DNA of 64,000 bases. Origin: Treponema maltophilum ATCC 51939. Lineage in GTDB: Bacteria > Spirochaetota > Spirochaetia > Treponematales > Treponemataceae. Positions 26,532 through 34,997 of this stretch are shown here, in pieces (position 1 is the first letter of the stretch; each line of letters opens with the position of its first letter). The position numbers were made by a program, and so were the translations under genes. The notes beneath the pieces were generated by a model. The model had not been told where the DNA came from, did no database searches, and saw only the letters and a list, made by a program, of their open reading frames with translations. Location: the NCBI RefSeq assembly GCF_000413055.1, contig NZ_KE332518.1:389490-453489 (forward strand), read 5' to 3'.

Positions 26532-27782
26532 CTATATCCTGGTATTCAAAACCTCCAAAACCTTTTGAATAAATGCCTCCGGTTTCATCGGCTTTACCAG
26601 ATATGCTTTTGCACCCAAACTCAACGCCTGCATAACGGACGTTTTTTGCGCGGTCGAAGAATATATGATGACGGGGCTGGGGTAGCGCTTTGCCTGCAAA
26701 TTGGCAAGAATGTCGAAACCCGAAATTCCCGGCATAAAGATATCCAAAATAACGATGTCGTATATTTTTTGGTTTGCGGCGGCAAGGAATTTCGAGCCGG
26801 AATCGAACATGTCCGTGCTGCTGTTCAAAGAAGAAAACGCTTTTTCGAGAATCTTCCGTGTAATCGGATCGTCGTCGACTATCGCCGCTTGCAGTTTTTG
26901 CGCTTTTGCGTTCGGGTCGTTCGTATTTAAAACGCCGCTTTCGGAGAAAAACCGCATTTCCACCGTACCTTCGTTCGCCGCCTCGGTTGTACTCAAAATG
27001 TCTTCGTTTATTATGTCGGCGATGTTGCCCGGCGATTCCCGATTCACGAGCGTTTTGAGCACCTGCGACAATTCTTCGGCAACTTCGATTCCTCTGAATT
27101 CTTCGTGCCCGTCTATAAAATCGCGTATAAAAGGATCGGTAGACAATATTTTGATGTTTTTACGCTGAATGCGCGAATCGGAGGAAACATTATGCAAAAG
27201 AAGTTCCACATTCACGGCATCCATAAAGGTCAGCGTCAAATTGCTTATCATCAATACGATTTTGGGTGAAGTCAGTTTGTTCGCTTCGATCATTTCGTCG
27301 ATTTTATATTTGAGCAAAGAAAGTTTGTCTCTGTTCAGCGCTTGCGCGATTTCGATAAATATGATGTTTTTATTTAAATGAAGTTCCATAATGGAAGGCG
27401 TCGTGTCTATCGAAAGGGGCGTGCGCAGCGTTTGCCCGATAAACTCGAAAAAAATGTCGAATTTAATCGGCTTGTTAAAATATTTTATTACCTGATAGGT
27501 GGGCAGTTTTGCAAGCACCTCCCGCGACGGATCGGGGCCGGTCAGTATTATCGGAATCGAAAACGCGTTCGGATCCGCGCGCTTTTTTTCAAAAAAATCG
27601 GTCAGGTCGTCGATGCTTTCGGATACATCTATAATGATAAGGTCGGGCAGCAACGAAACCGTTTTGGCGAACGCGTCGCCCCTTTTGCCCAGCGTTTCCA
27701 CGCCGATTTTTTCCGAGGTAAGCTTTTCCTTAAAGAACTCGCGGAACAGCGGCGGCGTATCTATAAGCAACACCTGTTTCAT
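26532..27782 (-). CDS. Response regulator with two receivers flanking a STAS-like domain
   Basis: 416 residues starting at 27782 (MKQVLLIDTPP). The N-terminal receiver (1-120) has LIIIDVSESID at the phosphorylation position and an IKYFNKPIK switch Lys. The middle (about 130-240) has alternating strands and helices (HLNKNIIFIEIAQALNRDKL, SNLTLTFMDAVNVELL), resembling STAS. The C-terminal receiver (about 295-415) has DDDPITR, VILDIFMPG and KAYLVKPMKP. There is no DNA-binding or enzymatic output, so it should act by protein contacts within a phosphorelay with the adjacent kinase. No Shine-Dalgarno precedes the ATG. Confidence 0.85.
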   Translation of the reverse strand: MKQVLLIDTPPLFREFFKEKLTSEKIGVETLGKRGDAFAKTVSLLPDLIIIDVSESIDDLTDFFEKKRADPNAFSIPIILTGPDPSREVLAKLPTYQVIKYFNKPIKFDIFFEFIGQTLRTPLSIDTTPSIMELHLNKNIIFIEIAQALNRDKLSLLKYKIDEMIEANKLTSPKIVLMISNLTLTFMDAVNVELLLHNVSSDSRIQRKNIKILSTDPFIRDFIDGHEEFRGIEVAEELSQVLKTLVNRESPGNIADIINEDILSTTEAANEGTVEMRFFSESGVLNTNDPNAKAQKLQAAIVDDDPITRKILEKAFSSLNSSTDMFDSGSKFLAAANQKIYDIVILDIFMPGISGFDILANLQAKRYPSPVIIYSSTAQKTSVMQALSLGAKAYLVKPMKPEAFIQKVLEVLNTRI

Positions 27783-27790
27783 ACGTATAC

Positions 27791-27819
27791 ATTTTATCGC
27801 AAAAGGTTTATTATTACAA
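27791..27819 (-). promoter_or_regulatory. Predicted promoter of the phosphorelay operon
   Basis: Minus strand TTGTAA, 17 bp, TAAAAT, then 8 nt to the ATG at 27782, again without room for a ribosome-binding site. Confidence 0.5.
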
Positions 27820-27837
27820 GACAATGTGCGAAGCCCT

Positions 27838-28239
27838 AAGCGTTATTTGGAAGATGGTATGGGAATTGCGCCTCCGTGTGCAATTCCCATCGCGAGTTTG
27901 GCTTCACCAAACTCGGAAACGTATTGCTTTTACTGCCATCCGTGGCCGTGCCCAAGTTCGCGGCTCAAATGGCGCCGGATTCCAAAGGCCGGCGAGGCCT
28001 TTGGCAGTGCGGGTTTGAAAATCGTACATCCGTGTACGATTTTCAACGCGAGTTTTTACAAAGCCTAACGGCTTTGCAAAAACGTCGATTCCATACAGCT
28101 TTCCCGGCATCCATGCCGGAACAATAGCTGTAAGTCGGGATTCTTAAGGGCGATAGCCCTTAAGCGTTATTTGGAAGATGGAAGGGGTTTTAGGGGAAGG
28201 AAGAAACTTTTAGTCGCAAAAGTGTCTTCCTTCCCCTAA
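27838..28239. repeat. Palindrome array 2 upstream of the DJ-1 gene
   Basis: Tandem palindromes fill the gene-free gap: 27859-27890 (ATGGGAATTGC arms), 27893-27915 (CGAGTTTGG/CCAAACTCG), 27982-28004 (CCAAAGGCC/GGCCTTTGG, followed by CAGTGCGGG as in array 1), 28015-28046 (13-bp arms TTGAAAATCGTAC), 28050-28082, 28143-28164 (CTTAAGGGC/GCCCTTAAG) and 28190-28239 (arms TTAGGGGAAGGAAGA with a long apical stem). The last two, with the linker between them, recur inverted in array 4. The final hairpin ends 5 nt before the AAGGAG of the DJ-1 gene. Confidence 0.8.
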
Positions 28240-28253
28240 GAAAAGGAGTTTTT

Positions 28254-28838
28254 ATGACTTGTGTTGTTTTATTGGCTGAAGGTTTTGAAGAAACCGAAGC
28301 GATCGTTCCCGCCGATATTTTGCGCCGAGCGGGCGTCGATGTGCGTTTGGCCGGCGTTTCCAACGGTTCGCTGTTAATTCCGGGTGCGCACGGTATTAAG
28401 GTAATGGCCGACGTAAGCTGCGCCGAACTTGCCGGCGAAGTAAAAAACGGCACGCTTCCCGATGCGGTGTTTTGTCCGGGAGGAATGCCGGGCAGTACGA
28501 ATTTGGCACAAAACGCCGATGTCGCCTTTGTGCTTAAAGAAGCGCAGCGTCATAAGCGCATTATCGCGGCGATATGCGCCGCTCCGGCCGTCGTGCTTGC
28601 GCCGCTGGGCTTATTGGACGGGAAAACGTTTACCTGCTATCCGGGAATGGAAAATCTTACGAAATACGCGCCGGCTGCAAAACCCGAAGGCTTTGCAGCG
28701 GAAAAAGTCGTGCGTTCCGGTACCCTCGTAACATCGCGCGGGCCGGCAACCGCTTCGGATTTGGGCTTTGCATTGGCGGCCATGCTCACGGATGAAAAAA
28801 CGGCCGCCGAAGTGCAAAAAGGCATGCTTTTTGCTTAA
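28254..28838 (+). CDS. DJ-1/PfpI family protein
   Basis: 194 residues. VVLLAEGFEETEAIVPADILRR carries the conserved acidic residue, and the nucleophile-elbow Cys lies in AAICAAPAVVLAPLG near residue 106, followed by TCYPGMEN. It belongs to the YajL/ThiJ branch, redox-protective or glyoxalase-like proteins. It is preceded by AAGGAG directly after the large hairpin of array 2. It converges on ackA, with 12 bp between stop codons. Confidence 0.93.
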   Translation: MTCVVLLAEGFEETEAIVPADILRRAGVDVRLAGVSNGSLLIPGAHGIKVMADVSCAELAGEVKNGTLPDAVFCPGGMPGSTNLAQNADVAFVLKEAQRHKRIIAAICAAPAVVLAPLGLLDGKTFTCYPGMENLTKYAPAAKPEGFAAEKVVRSGTLVTSRGPATASDLGFALAAMLTDEKTAAEVQKGMLFA

Positions 28839-28850
28839 AAACGCATAAAA

Positions 28851-30188
28851 TTACCGGGGCAGCGCAAGAATGCGTTTAAGCTCCGGATTTTTTTCCAAAT
28901 CTTTTTTTAAGCCTTCCTCGCGCGCCTTATTTACATAGTCTTTACTTTGGAAGCTGTACGTAAAATTCGTGTGAACGTCGTAGGTGCCTTTCATAAGCGC
29001 GTATGCGTCTTCGGTCATAACCAGTTCTTCATCGGTGGGAATGACGAAGATTTTTATTTTCGAATCGTCGGCGCTTATGCAGGTTTCGGCGTTGCGCGTG
29101 TGGGCAAGTTCGTTTTTCGCGGGATCCATCTTTATGCCTAAAAACTCAAGGCCTGCAACCGCTTTTGCCCTGATATGCGGAGCGAACTCGCCGACGCCCG
29201 CGGTAAAGACAATCGCGTCCACCGGTCCGATAGCGGCAAGGTAGGCGCCGAAATATTTGCGTAAACGGTAACATTCCATTTCGAGTGCGAGGCGCGCTTT
29301 TTCGTCGCCTTCGGCGGCGGCTTTGGTAACGTCGCGCCGATCCACGTATTTGCCGGTTATTCCCAAAAGGCCGCTTTTTTTGTTCAGCGCGGTGTCCATT
29401 TCGGCGGCGCTCATGCCCGTTTTGCGCATAATGTAAAAGGGCAGGGCGCAGTCCATATCGCCGCAGCGCGTTCCCATAACCAAACCTTCAAGCGGGGTTA
29501 TACCCATCGACGTGTCGAAGCATTTGCCTTCTTTTACCGCGCACATGGACGCGCCGTTCCCGATGTGGGCGATGATAACGTTCGTGTCCGCGGGTTTTTT
29601 GCCTAAAAGCACGCTCGCGCGTTTTGCCGTGTACAGGAACGACGTTCCGTGAAAGCCGTATCGGCGCGCCGCATATTTTTCGTACCATTCGTGCGGAATC
29701 GCATACATAAACGAAGAAGGCGGCATCGTCTGGTGCCATGCCGTGTCGAGGACGGCGCAGTGGGGAACGTCGGGCAAAACCTTTTGCGCCGCTTCGATTC
29801 CCATAATATTTGCCGGGTTGTGCAGCGGCCCCAAGTCTTCGACCGAACGGAATGTTTCCAAAACTTCCGGCGTAACCTTTACCGATTTGGTAAATTTATC
29901 GCCGCCGTGCAAAACGCGGTGCCCTACGGCCTTTATAACGCTCATATCCGATATAACGCCGACATCTTTATCGGTTATCGTTTCCATAATCAGTTCTATG
30001 GCTTCTTTATGAGTGGGGCATTCCCGCAATTTTACATATTCGTCTTTGCCCTTCGCGTCGTGCGTAATTCCGGAACCCGTTTGCGTTACGCGCTCTACAA
30101 TTCCCGATGCGAGAACGTCTTTTGTGTCCCAGTCGTAAACTTGATATTTTGCGGACGAACTTCCGCAATTCAGCGTCAAAATAACCAT
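28851..30188 (-). CDS. ackA: Acetate kinase
   Basis: 445 residues. N-terminal [22 protein letters not shown], the family signature RRYGFHGTS and TAGVGEFAP identify it. It converts acetyl phosphate and ADP to acetate and ATP, the main energy-yielding end of pyruvate fermentation. A C-terminal extension of roughly 40 residues (after [15 protein letters not shown]) makes it longer than the usual 400. Preceded by GGAAGG, with TATAAT about 45 bp upstream. No phosphotransacetylase gene is in the window. Confidence 0.96.
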   Translation of the reverse strand: MVILTLNCGSSSAKYQVYDWDTKDVLASGIVERVTQTGSGITHDAKGKDEYVKLRECPTHKEAIELIMETITDKDVGVISDMSVIKAVGHRVLHGGDKFTKSVKVTPEVLETFRSVEDLGPLHNPANIMGIEAAQKVLPDVPHCAVLDTAWHQTMPPSSFMYAIPHEWYEKYAARRYGFHGTSFLYTAKRASVLLGKKPADTNVIIAHIGNGASMCAVKEGKCFDTSMGITPLEGLVMGTRCGDMDCALPFYIMRKTGMSAAEMDTALNKKSGLLGITGKYVDRRDVTKAAAEGDEKARLALEMECYRLRKYFGAYLAAIGPVDAIVFTAGVGEFAPHIRAKAVAGLEFLGIKMDPAKNELAHTRNAETCISADDSKIKIFVIPTDEELVMTEDAYALMKGTYDVHTNFTYSFQSKDYVNKAREEGLKKDLEKNPELKRILALPR

Positions 30189-30276
30189 CGTATACCTTCC
30201 GTTTTAGAATATTAAACCAATGCGCTCATTATACGGCATCCGACGGAAAAAATCAAATTTTTAATCCGTCCGCGCC

Positions 30277-30282
30277 TATAAT
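30277..30282 (+). promoter_or_regulatory. -10 hexamer upstream of the first Rpn-type gene
   Basis: TATAAT, 18 nt before the ATG at 30301, with GGAGG between. The -35 region is not recognisable. Confidence 0.4.
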
Positions 30283-30300
30283 AAGGGACGGAGGTACATT

Positions 30301-31089
30301 ATGGCAAAAAGCTTTGATGACTTAACCATCGCCGATGACTTTATGTTTTGTAAAGTCATGCAGAACGAAGGCATTTGCAAAGAGTTCCTTGAAATGGTTT
30401 TATCCGATAAAATCGGGAAGATTGTCTACCTGTCGCCCCAAAACAGTGTCGCAACCGGCATCGACGCAAAATCGATCCGTCTTGACGTGTTTGTAAAAGA
30501 CGAAGCCGACAAGTCCTACGATATTGAGATGCAGGTAAGCAACGAGCACAATCTTCCGAAACGTATGAGATATTATCAGGCGGCAATCGACATTGCATTC
30601 TTGGACAAGGGTGTGCATTACAAAGCATTAAACGAGTGCTATATTATATTTGTCTGTCTTTTCGATGCAATCGGGAATGGCAGAGCGCTTTATACATTTG
30701 AAAATATTTGTCTTGAAGACCGGCACACACCCTTACGCGACGGGACAAAAAAGGTTATAATAAATGCACAAGCATTTGGAAAAGCTGAAGACAAAGAGCT
30801 CAAAGGCTTTTTGGAGTACGTTAAAACCGGAACGGCGAATACGGAATACACCGGGAGGATAGAAACGATGATACAGGCAGTAAAACACAATGAACAGGCA
30901 CGGCAGGAATACCGTTTTATGTCGGGGTTTGAAATGGACGCACGGGAAAAAGGCCGAAGCGAAGGTTTCTCCGACGGTTCGCACCAAAAGGCTGTTGAAA
31001 CAGCGCGTATATTAAAGCAGTTCGGTGATTCCGTTCAAAAGATATCGCAAGCTACCGGCCTTTCCGAAGCCGAAATCGAGAATTTGTAA
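30301..31089 (+). CDS. Rpn-family (PD-(D/E)XK) nuclease/transposase-like protein, copy 1
   Basis: 262 residues, PDDEXK_2 type. It has the family start FDDLTIADDFMFCKVM, the nuclease core IRLDVFVKDE...YDIEMQ (Asp, Glu and Gln as in the D-ExQ form), RMRYYQ and a C-terminal KISQATGLSEAEIENL helix-turn. Rpn proteins promote recA-independent recombination, behave like mobile or selfish genes and include anti-phage members. The 34000-region gene is a full-length colinear paralogue in opposite orientation. G+C content here is like the neighbours. Confidence 0.9.
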   Translation: MAKSFDDLTIADDFMFCKVMQNEGICKEFLEMVLSDKIGKIVYLSPQNSVATGIDAKSIRLDVFVKDEADKSYDIEMQVSNEHNLPKRMRYYQAAIDIAFLDKGVHYKALNECYIIFVCLFDAIGNGRALYTFENICLEDRHTPLRDGTKKVIINAQAFGKAEDKELKGFLEYVKTGTANTEYTGRIETMIQAVKHNEQARQEYRFMSGFEMDAREKGRSEGFSDGSHQKAVETARILKQFGDSVQKISQATGLSEAEIENL

Positions 31090-31286
31090 CTTTCGGCTTT
31101 ATAACTTGCGAAACTCGGCTGTAACTTTTCGGCTGTAACTTTTCGCGGGGCGGATTTTTTGAATTATGAGAGTTACGCTGAGTGTTAAATGCCGCGGAAA
31201 ATTCGGCAAAGCAAAATCAAACCGGATAAAACATCAAACCGGACAAAATAGAAGCGGATTAAAATAAAACCGAAAGAGGAAACAGT

Positions 31287-31985
31287 ATGACAACTATAAA
31301 AAAACACGGCAATGTATTTGTATGTGCCGCCTGCGCTTGCGCTTGCGTGCTCCTGCTTGCCGTTTTTGCTTCGTGTGCGACCGCAAAAGTGCGTGATGCC
31401 GATAAAGCTGACGCCGATCCGAATTTTATCGGCGATTTTGATCCGATACGCCTCGAAGACGCGATGGCGCTGCGTACGGTGATGGGTAAGATAAAGCCGA
31501 CGGTGCTGCGCCTGTATTTTGTACCGCGCACGAACATCGTCGAAGCGTATTTTCGCGACGGCATGAACGCGTTTGTGCTTATGTTCGACGAAAAAGCCCG
31601 CAATACGATAGGCGAGGCGGGTGCTTTATATGCCGCTTCCTACGGCGACTATTCGGCGGGGAATGCCGGCGCAATGCCGGTACGTAAGCCGACAAAACAA
31701 AACGCATTTAATGCGGGAAACGTTTCCGTCGCGTGGGGCGTTACGGCGGCCGCACGAAACGGAGAGAGTTCGTTCCGCACCAATTACGAATTTTTGGAAA
31801 AAAACAGGCCGTATTTTTTGCTTACCGTCGAAGCCGCCGTCGATAAGAACGATTCTTCGACACAATCGCCTCCGGTAAATCTGTATTTTTCGCCTTCGCA
31901 GCTTGAAGCGCTGTTTTCGATTACGAATTCGGAAACTTTGCGTGAACAAATCGACGAATTGAACAAAAAAGCCTTTACATTCTGA
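31287..31985 (+). CDS. Lipoprotein of unknown function
   Basis: 232 residues. A lipoprotein signal peptide (CACACVLLLAVFASC) puts the lipidated Cys near residue 30. The mature part has no recognised domain: PNFIGDFDPIRLEDAMALRTVMGK, PTVLRLYFVPRTNIVEAYFRDGMNAFVL and a C-terminal helix SETLREQIDELNKK. Preceded by AGAGGAAA. It lies 157 bp upstream of msp on the same strand, though msp has its own promoter. It might serve outer-membrane biogenesis, but position is the only argument. Confidence 0.75.
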   Translation: MTTIKKHGNVFVCAACACACVLLLAVFASCATAKVRDADKADADPNFIGDFDPIRLEDAMALRTVMGKIKPTVLRLYFVPRTNIVEAYFRDGMNAFVLMFDEKARNTIGEAGALYAASYGDYSAGNAGAMPVRKPTKQNAFNAGNVSVAWGVTAAARNGESSFRTNYEFLEKNRPYFLLTVEAAVDKNDSSTQSPPVNLYFSPSQLEALFSITNSETLREQIDELNKKAFTF

Positions 31986-32034
31986 CATTTTATGTGAAAA
32001 GTGTAAAAATGATAGCCAAAATAGAGCAAAATAC

Positions 32035-32063
32035 TTGACGGCTGTATGAAATTGTGTTACCCT
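32035..32063 (+). promoter_or_regulatory. Predicted msp promoter
   Basis: TTGACG, 17 bp, TACCCT. A leader of about 73 nt follows, with AAGGAGG at 32125-32131 placed 11 nt before the ATG. Confidence 0.55.
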
Positions 32064-32142
32064 CGAAGAGTAAGATAAGCCGTGCCGTAATAAAAGCGTT
32101 GCTTTGGCGCGGTTTTGAATATTCAAGGAGGGTTTTCAAGAT

Positions 32143-33870
32143 ATGAAAAAAGCTCTTGTATTTTTTGTTGCTTTGGCAATGATCGGCTCCGTTTTTGCGG
32201 CCGAACCTGCTGCCGAGGCCAAAGTAGCGGAATTTTCCGGAAATGCGGCCGTTACGTTCGGCTTCGATCTGGATACGGTAAAAGCCGGTTTTAAAAACAC
32301 GACGGAAGCCGACTTAAAATTTAACTTAATGAACGGCGGCGACAAGTCCACGACCGGAAACGGCGTATGGGGCGAATTAAAGCTCGTCGTTAACGCATTG
32401 CAGATTCGTGCGACGGCCGATGTAAGCGACGGTCACACGTTTGCAATACAAACGAAAAAAGACAACGACGGTGAAGATACGATTTTCGTCGAAATCGATA
32501 CCGCAAAACTTCACTTTAACGATTTGTATGTCGGTATTACTTCCGGCGATTTCCGTTACGGCGGAAGCTTTTGGTATCCGAACGCGTTGAACTACAAAGA
32601 CAGCAAAGAAGACGAAAAATATACCCGCAGCCGCGCTGCCAAACTCGGTTACGATCAGGGCTTGGTTTTGGGTTATGAGAAAAAAGATCTGTTTAAGGTT
32701 GAGCTTGCCGCTCGCAGCAAAAAAGATACGACAAAAAAAGTAGAAAAAGTAGAGCTTGTCCATTTAAGTGCAGGTGCTAAAATTAAAGAAAAAGAGTACT
32801 ATAAGACCGAACCTGCTGCAGTTACCGGTGATACAGCACAAGATATCTTTAATGATGGTACTTTAGTTTCTGTTACTGCAGATCCCAAGGTTAAGACTTT
32901 GAATGCGGAGGGGGCATATTACAAACCTGTCATGAAAGACGACGAAACCAACTACTGGACCAACAAATTCGCGTTAGGTTTGTACGGTGAAGTAACTCCC
33001 ATTAAAGATTTAAGAATCGGCGTGGGTGCAGCTTATGTTTTGGGACAATTGGGAGCAGCCGCTTCTGAAGATGACAAAACCAATGATATTTCGGTATTTG
33101 CCGGTGTCGACTACCGCTTTAACTTCAACGAAGATTTCTTTATCCAGCCGACCGTAACCTATAATTTCTACAACGATTATAAAGTCGCTTCGAAAAACTA
33201 TGCTATTGAAACCAACAAAATGAATGCGGGTCTCCGCTTCGGTTTTGCAAAGAGCAAGAGCGACAGCGAAAACGAATCGCTTCTTTACACTTTCTTCGGT
33301 CAGGAAAAACTTTTCTATGAAACGACGAAAAACGACAAGGGCGACCAGATTCTTCTTCCCGGTGTAAGCGTGTTCGGTTCTTTCAACTTCAAAGAAAATG
33401 CGATGAAGACGGAACTTCCCGTTATGCTTACTTTCTATTCCGGCGAACTCGTGCAGAACTTAAAAGCCTATGCTTTGTTCGGTGCGAACCTCGGTCCGGA
33501 TGCCGGAAAGGGTACTGCAGTAGCTATGTCTGATGCCGTTTATAAAGGAATCATCGAGAAAAAAGGTATGCAAGCCGGTTTGGCTGCCAGCTACGACGTA
33601 AAGGTAAACGATGCCGTTACGATTGTTCCCGCTGCGGGCGTTCTTTGGACGCACGGCAGTCAGGCAAGCGGTAACGATAAGATGTCTGCCGATGAAGTTG
33701 CCGTATCTTTGAAAGCCGATGTAAAAGGTTTGGTTTCCAACACGACCTTTACCGCTTTCTGGGAAAAAGCTTCTTTCGGAAAAGGTGCGGCCTCTGTCGG
33801 CGGTACCAAAACTTCGGTTGATGCAGTCAAAAAAGGTGTTATCGGTCTTAAAGCGAAAATCGCTCTGTAA
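32143..33870 (+). CDS. msp: Treponemal major outer sheath protein (Msp)
   Basis: 575 residues. A signal peptide with cleavage after SVFA, then EFSGNAAVTFGFDLDT as in Msp N-terminal domains, and alternating amphipathic strands to GVIGLKAKIAL, as expected for a beta-barrel outer-membrane porin. Msp is the dominant surface antigen, porin and adhesin of oral and related treponemes. Base use is uneven: about 32758-32925 and 33000-33080 are richer in A/T and in T- or A-ending codons than the rest, which suggests exchanged or fast-changing surface loops. A strong promoter, strong Shine-Dalgarno and dedicated terminator fit high expression. Confidence 0.92.
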   Translation: MKKALVFFVALAMIGSVFAAEPAAEAKVAEFSGNAAVTFGFDLDTVKAGFKNTTEADLKFNLMNGGDKSTTGNGVWGELKLVVNALQIRATADVSDGHTFAIQTKKDNDGEDTIFVEIDTAKLHFNDLYVGITSGDFRYGGSFWYPNALNYKDSKEDEKYTRSRAAKLGYDQGLVLGYEKKDLFKVELAARSKKDTTKKVEKVELVHLSAGAKIKEKEYYKTEPAAVTGDTAQDIFNDGTLVSVTADPKVKTLNAEGAYYKPVMKDDETNYWTNKFALGLYGEVTPIKDLRIGVGAAYVLGQLGAAASEDDKTNDISVFAGVDYRFNFNEDFFIQPTVTYNFYNDYKVASKNYAIETNKMNAGLRFGFAKSKSDSENESLLYTFFGQEKLFYETTKNDKGDQILLPGVSVFGSFNFKENAMKTELPVMLTFYSGELVQNLKAYALFGANLGPDAGKGTAVAMSDAVYKGIIEKKGMQAGLAASYDVKVNDAVTIVPAAGVLWTHGSQASGNDKMSADEVAVSLKADVKGLVSNTTFTAFWEKASFGKGAASVGGTKTSVDAVKKGVIGLKAKIAL

Positions 33871-33912
33871 GATTGCGACCCGTGCGGTGTTCGCTTGAGC
33901 ACCGCAAAACAT

Positions 33913-33941
33913 AAAGCCCCGCGCGTGCGCGGGGCTTTTTT
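33913..33941 (+). terminator. Rho-independent terminator of msp
   Basis: GCCCCGCGC-GT-GCGCGGGGC followed by six T, 43 bp after the msp stop. Confidence 0.92.
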
Positions 33942-33964
33942 ATTCGGTCCGACCGGCGGATATG

Positions 33965-34753
33965 CTAGAGTTTTTCTATTTCGGCAAGAGAAAGGCCGGT
34001 CGCTTTTGCTATTTTACTTTTTGCCAGCCCCATCGCTTTTAATGCGGCAGCGGTTTTTCTTTTTGTTTGATTTACTCCGTCGGTAAAGCCCTGCGACCGG
34101 CCTTCCTCCTTTGCATCCATCACAACCGCTGAAATAAATCGGTATTCTTGCCGCGCCTGTTCATTTTGTTTAATTGTCCGTATCATCTTTTCTATCCTTT
34201 CGCTGAATTTTGTAGTTATACACCCCGTTTTTATATACTCTAAAAAGCCGCTCAATGCTTTATCTTTTATATTTTTAAATGCATCGACATTTATAATAAT
34301 CTTTTTTGTACCATCCCGTAAACGTATCGGCTCGTCTTCCAGACAAATATTCTCAAAAAAATATACCGCTTTATTTTTCCCTATAAAATCAAATAAACAC
34401 ACAAAAATTATATAACTATCTTTAAGATTTGTATAGTATTCACCTTTATCTAAAAACGAAACATCCAAAGCACTTTGGTAGTATCGCATTCTTTTTGCGA
34501 CATTATGTTCATTTACTACCTGCATTTCAATATCGTAAAAGTTGTTTTTCTCATCTTGCACCAGTATATCCAGCCGTACGAATTTTGCTTCGGATTCCGG
34601 TGCAACGGTACTTTGACTTGCTATATGCGTTATGTTGCCGATTTTATCGGCCAGCAGCATTTCAAGAAAGGTTTTACACAAGTTTTTATTCTTCATTACT
34701 TGGCAAAACATAAAATCATCTTGAATTGTCAAATCATCAAAATTCTTTCGCAT
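33965..34753 (-). CDS. Rpn-family (PD-(D/E)XK) nuclease/transposase-like protein, copy 2
   Basis: 262 residues, colinear with copy 1: FDDLTIQDDFMFCQVM, VRLDILVQDEKN...YDIEMQ, RMRYYQSALDVSFLDKG, NEQARQEYRFIS and ATGLSLAEIEKL. The two proteins differ at many positions, so the duplication is old or the copies came separately. This copy is clearly more AT-rich than its surroundings, a sign of transfer. It is preceded by AGAGGAAA and lies convergent to msp, just beyond the msp terminator. Confidence 0.9.
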   Translation of the reverse strand: MRKNFDDLTIQDDFMFCQVMKNKNLCKTFLEMLLADKIGNITHIASQSTVAPESEAKFVRLDILVQDEKNNFYDIEMQVVNEHNVAKRMRYYQSALDVSFLDKGEYYTNLKDSYIIFVCLFDFIGKNKAVYFFENICLEDEPIRLRDGTKKIIINVDAFKNIKDKALSGFLEYIKTGCITTKFSERIEKMIRTIKQNEQARQEYRFISAVVMDAKEEGRSQGFTDGVNQTKRKTAAALKAMGLAKSKIAKATGLSLAEIEKL

Positions 34754-34901
34754 GGCTTTCCTCTTTTAAAAATAATTATAGGTTTTGATGATGAATTTAT
34801 GAGAGTTTTACCGATTATTTTCGGTTTTGACGCGCAACTTTCCGGGCACCCGTGTCGGTTAGCCGCGATACAATTTTACAAACAAGGTGTCAATTTCGCC
34901 C

Positions 34902-34930
34902 TTGTCCCCTTCGTTTATTTGTGCTATAAT
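34902..34930 (+). promoter_or_regulatory. Predicted promoter of the NCS2 permease gene
   Basis: TTGTCC, 17 bp, TATAAT. The leader of about 60 nt contains two small hairpins, CCCG-ATTG-CGGG and CCCG-TGT-CGGG, the second ending next to the CAGGAG ribosome-binding site. Confidence 0.65.
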
Positions 34931-34997
34931 AGAAGCATATTTTTTTAGACCCGATTGCGGGGAATTTTTCTACCCGTGTCGGGGCAGGAGAACGCGG

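Noticed and set aside
28190-28239. Rho-independent terminator reading of the TTAGGGG hairpin
   Set aside because: The stem is strong but followed by AAGGAG and a start codon rather than a T-tract, and the same element precedes another gene's leader at 50328.
34931-34997. Purine riboswitch in front of the NCS2 permease
   Set aside because: The leader is only about 60 nt, with two tiny CCCG/CGGG hairpins; the conserved purine-aptamer junction and loop sequences are absent.
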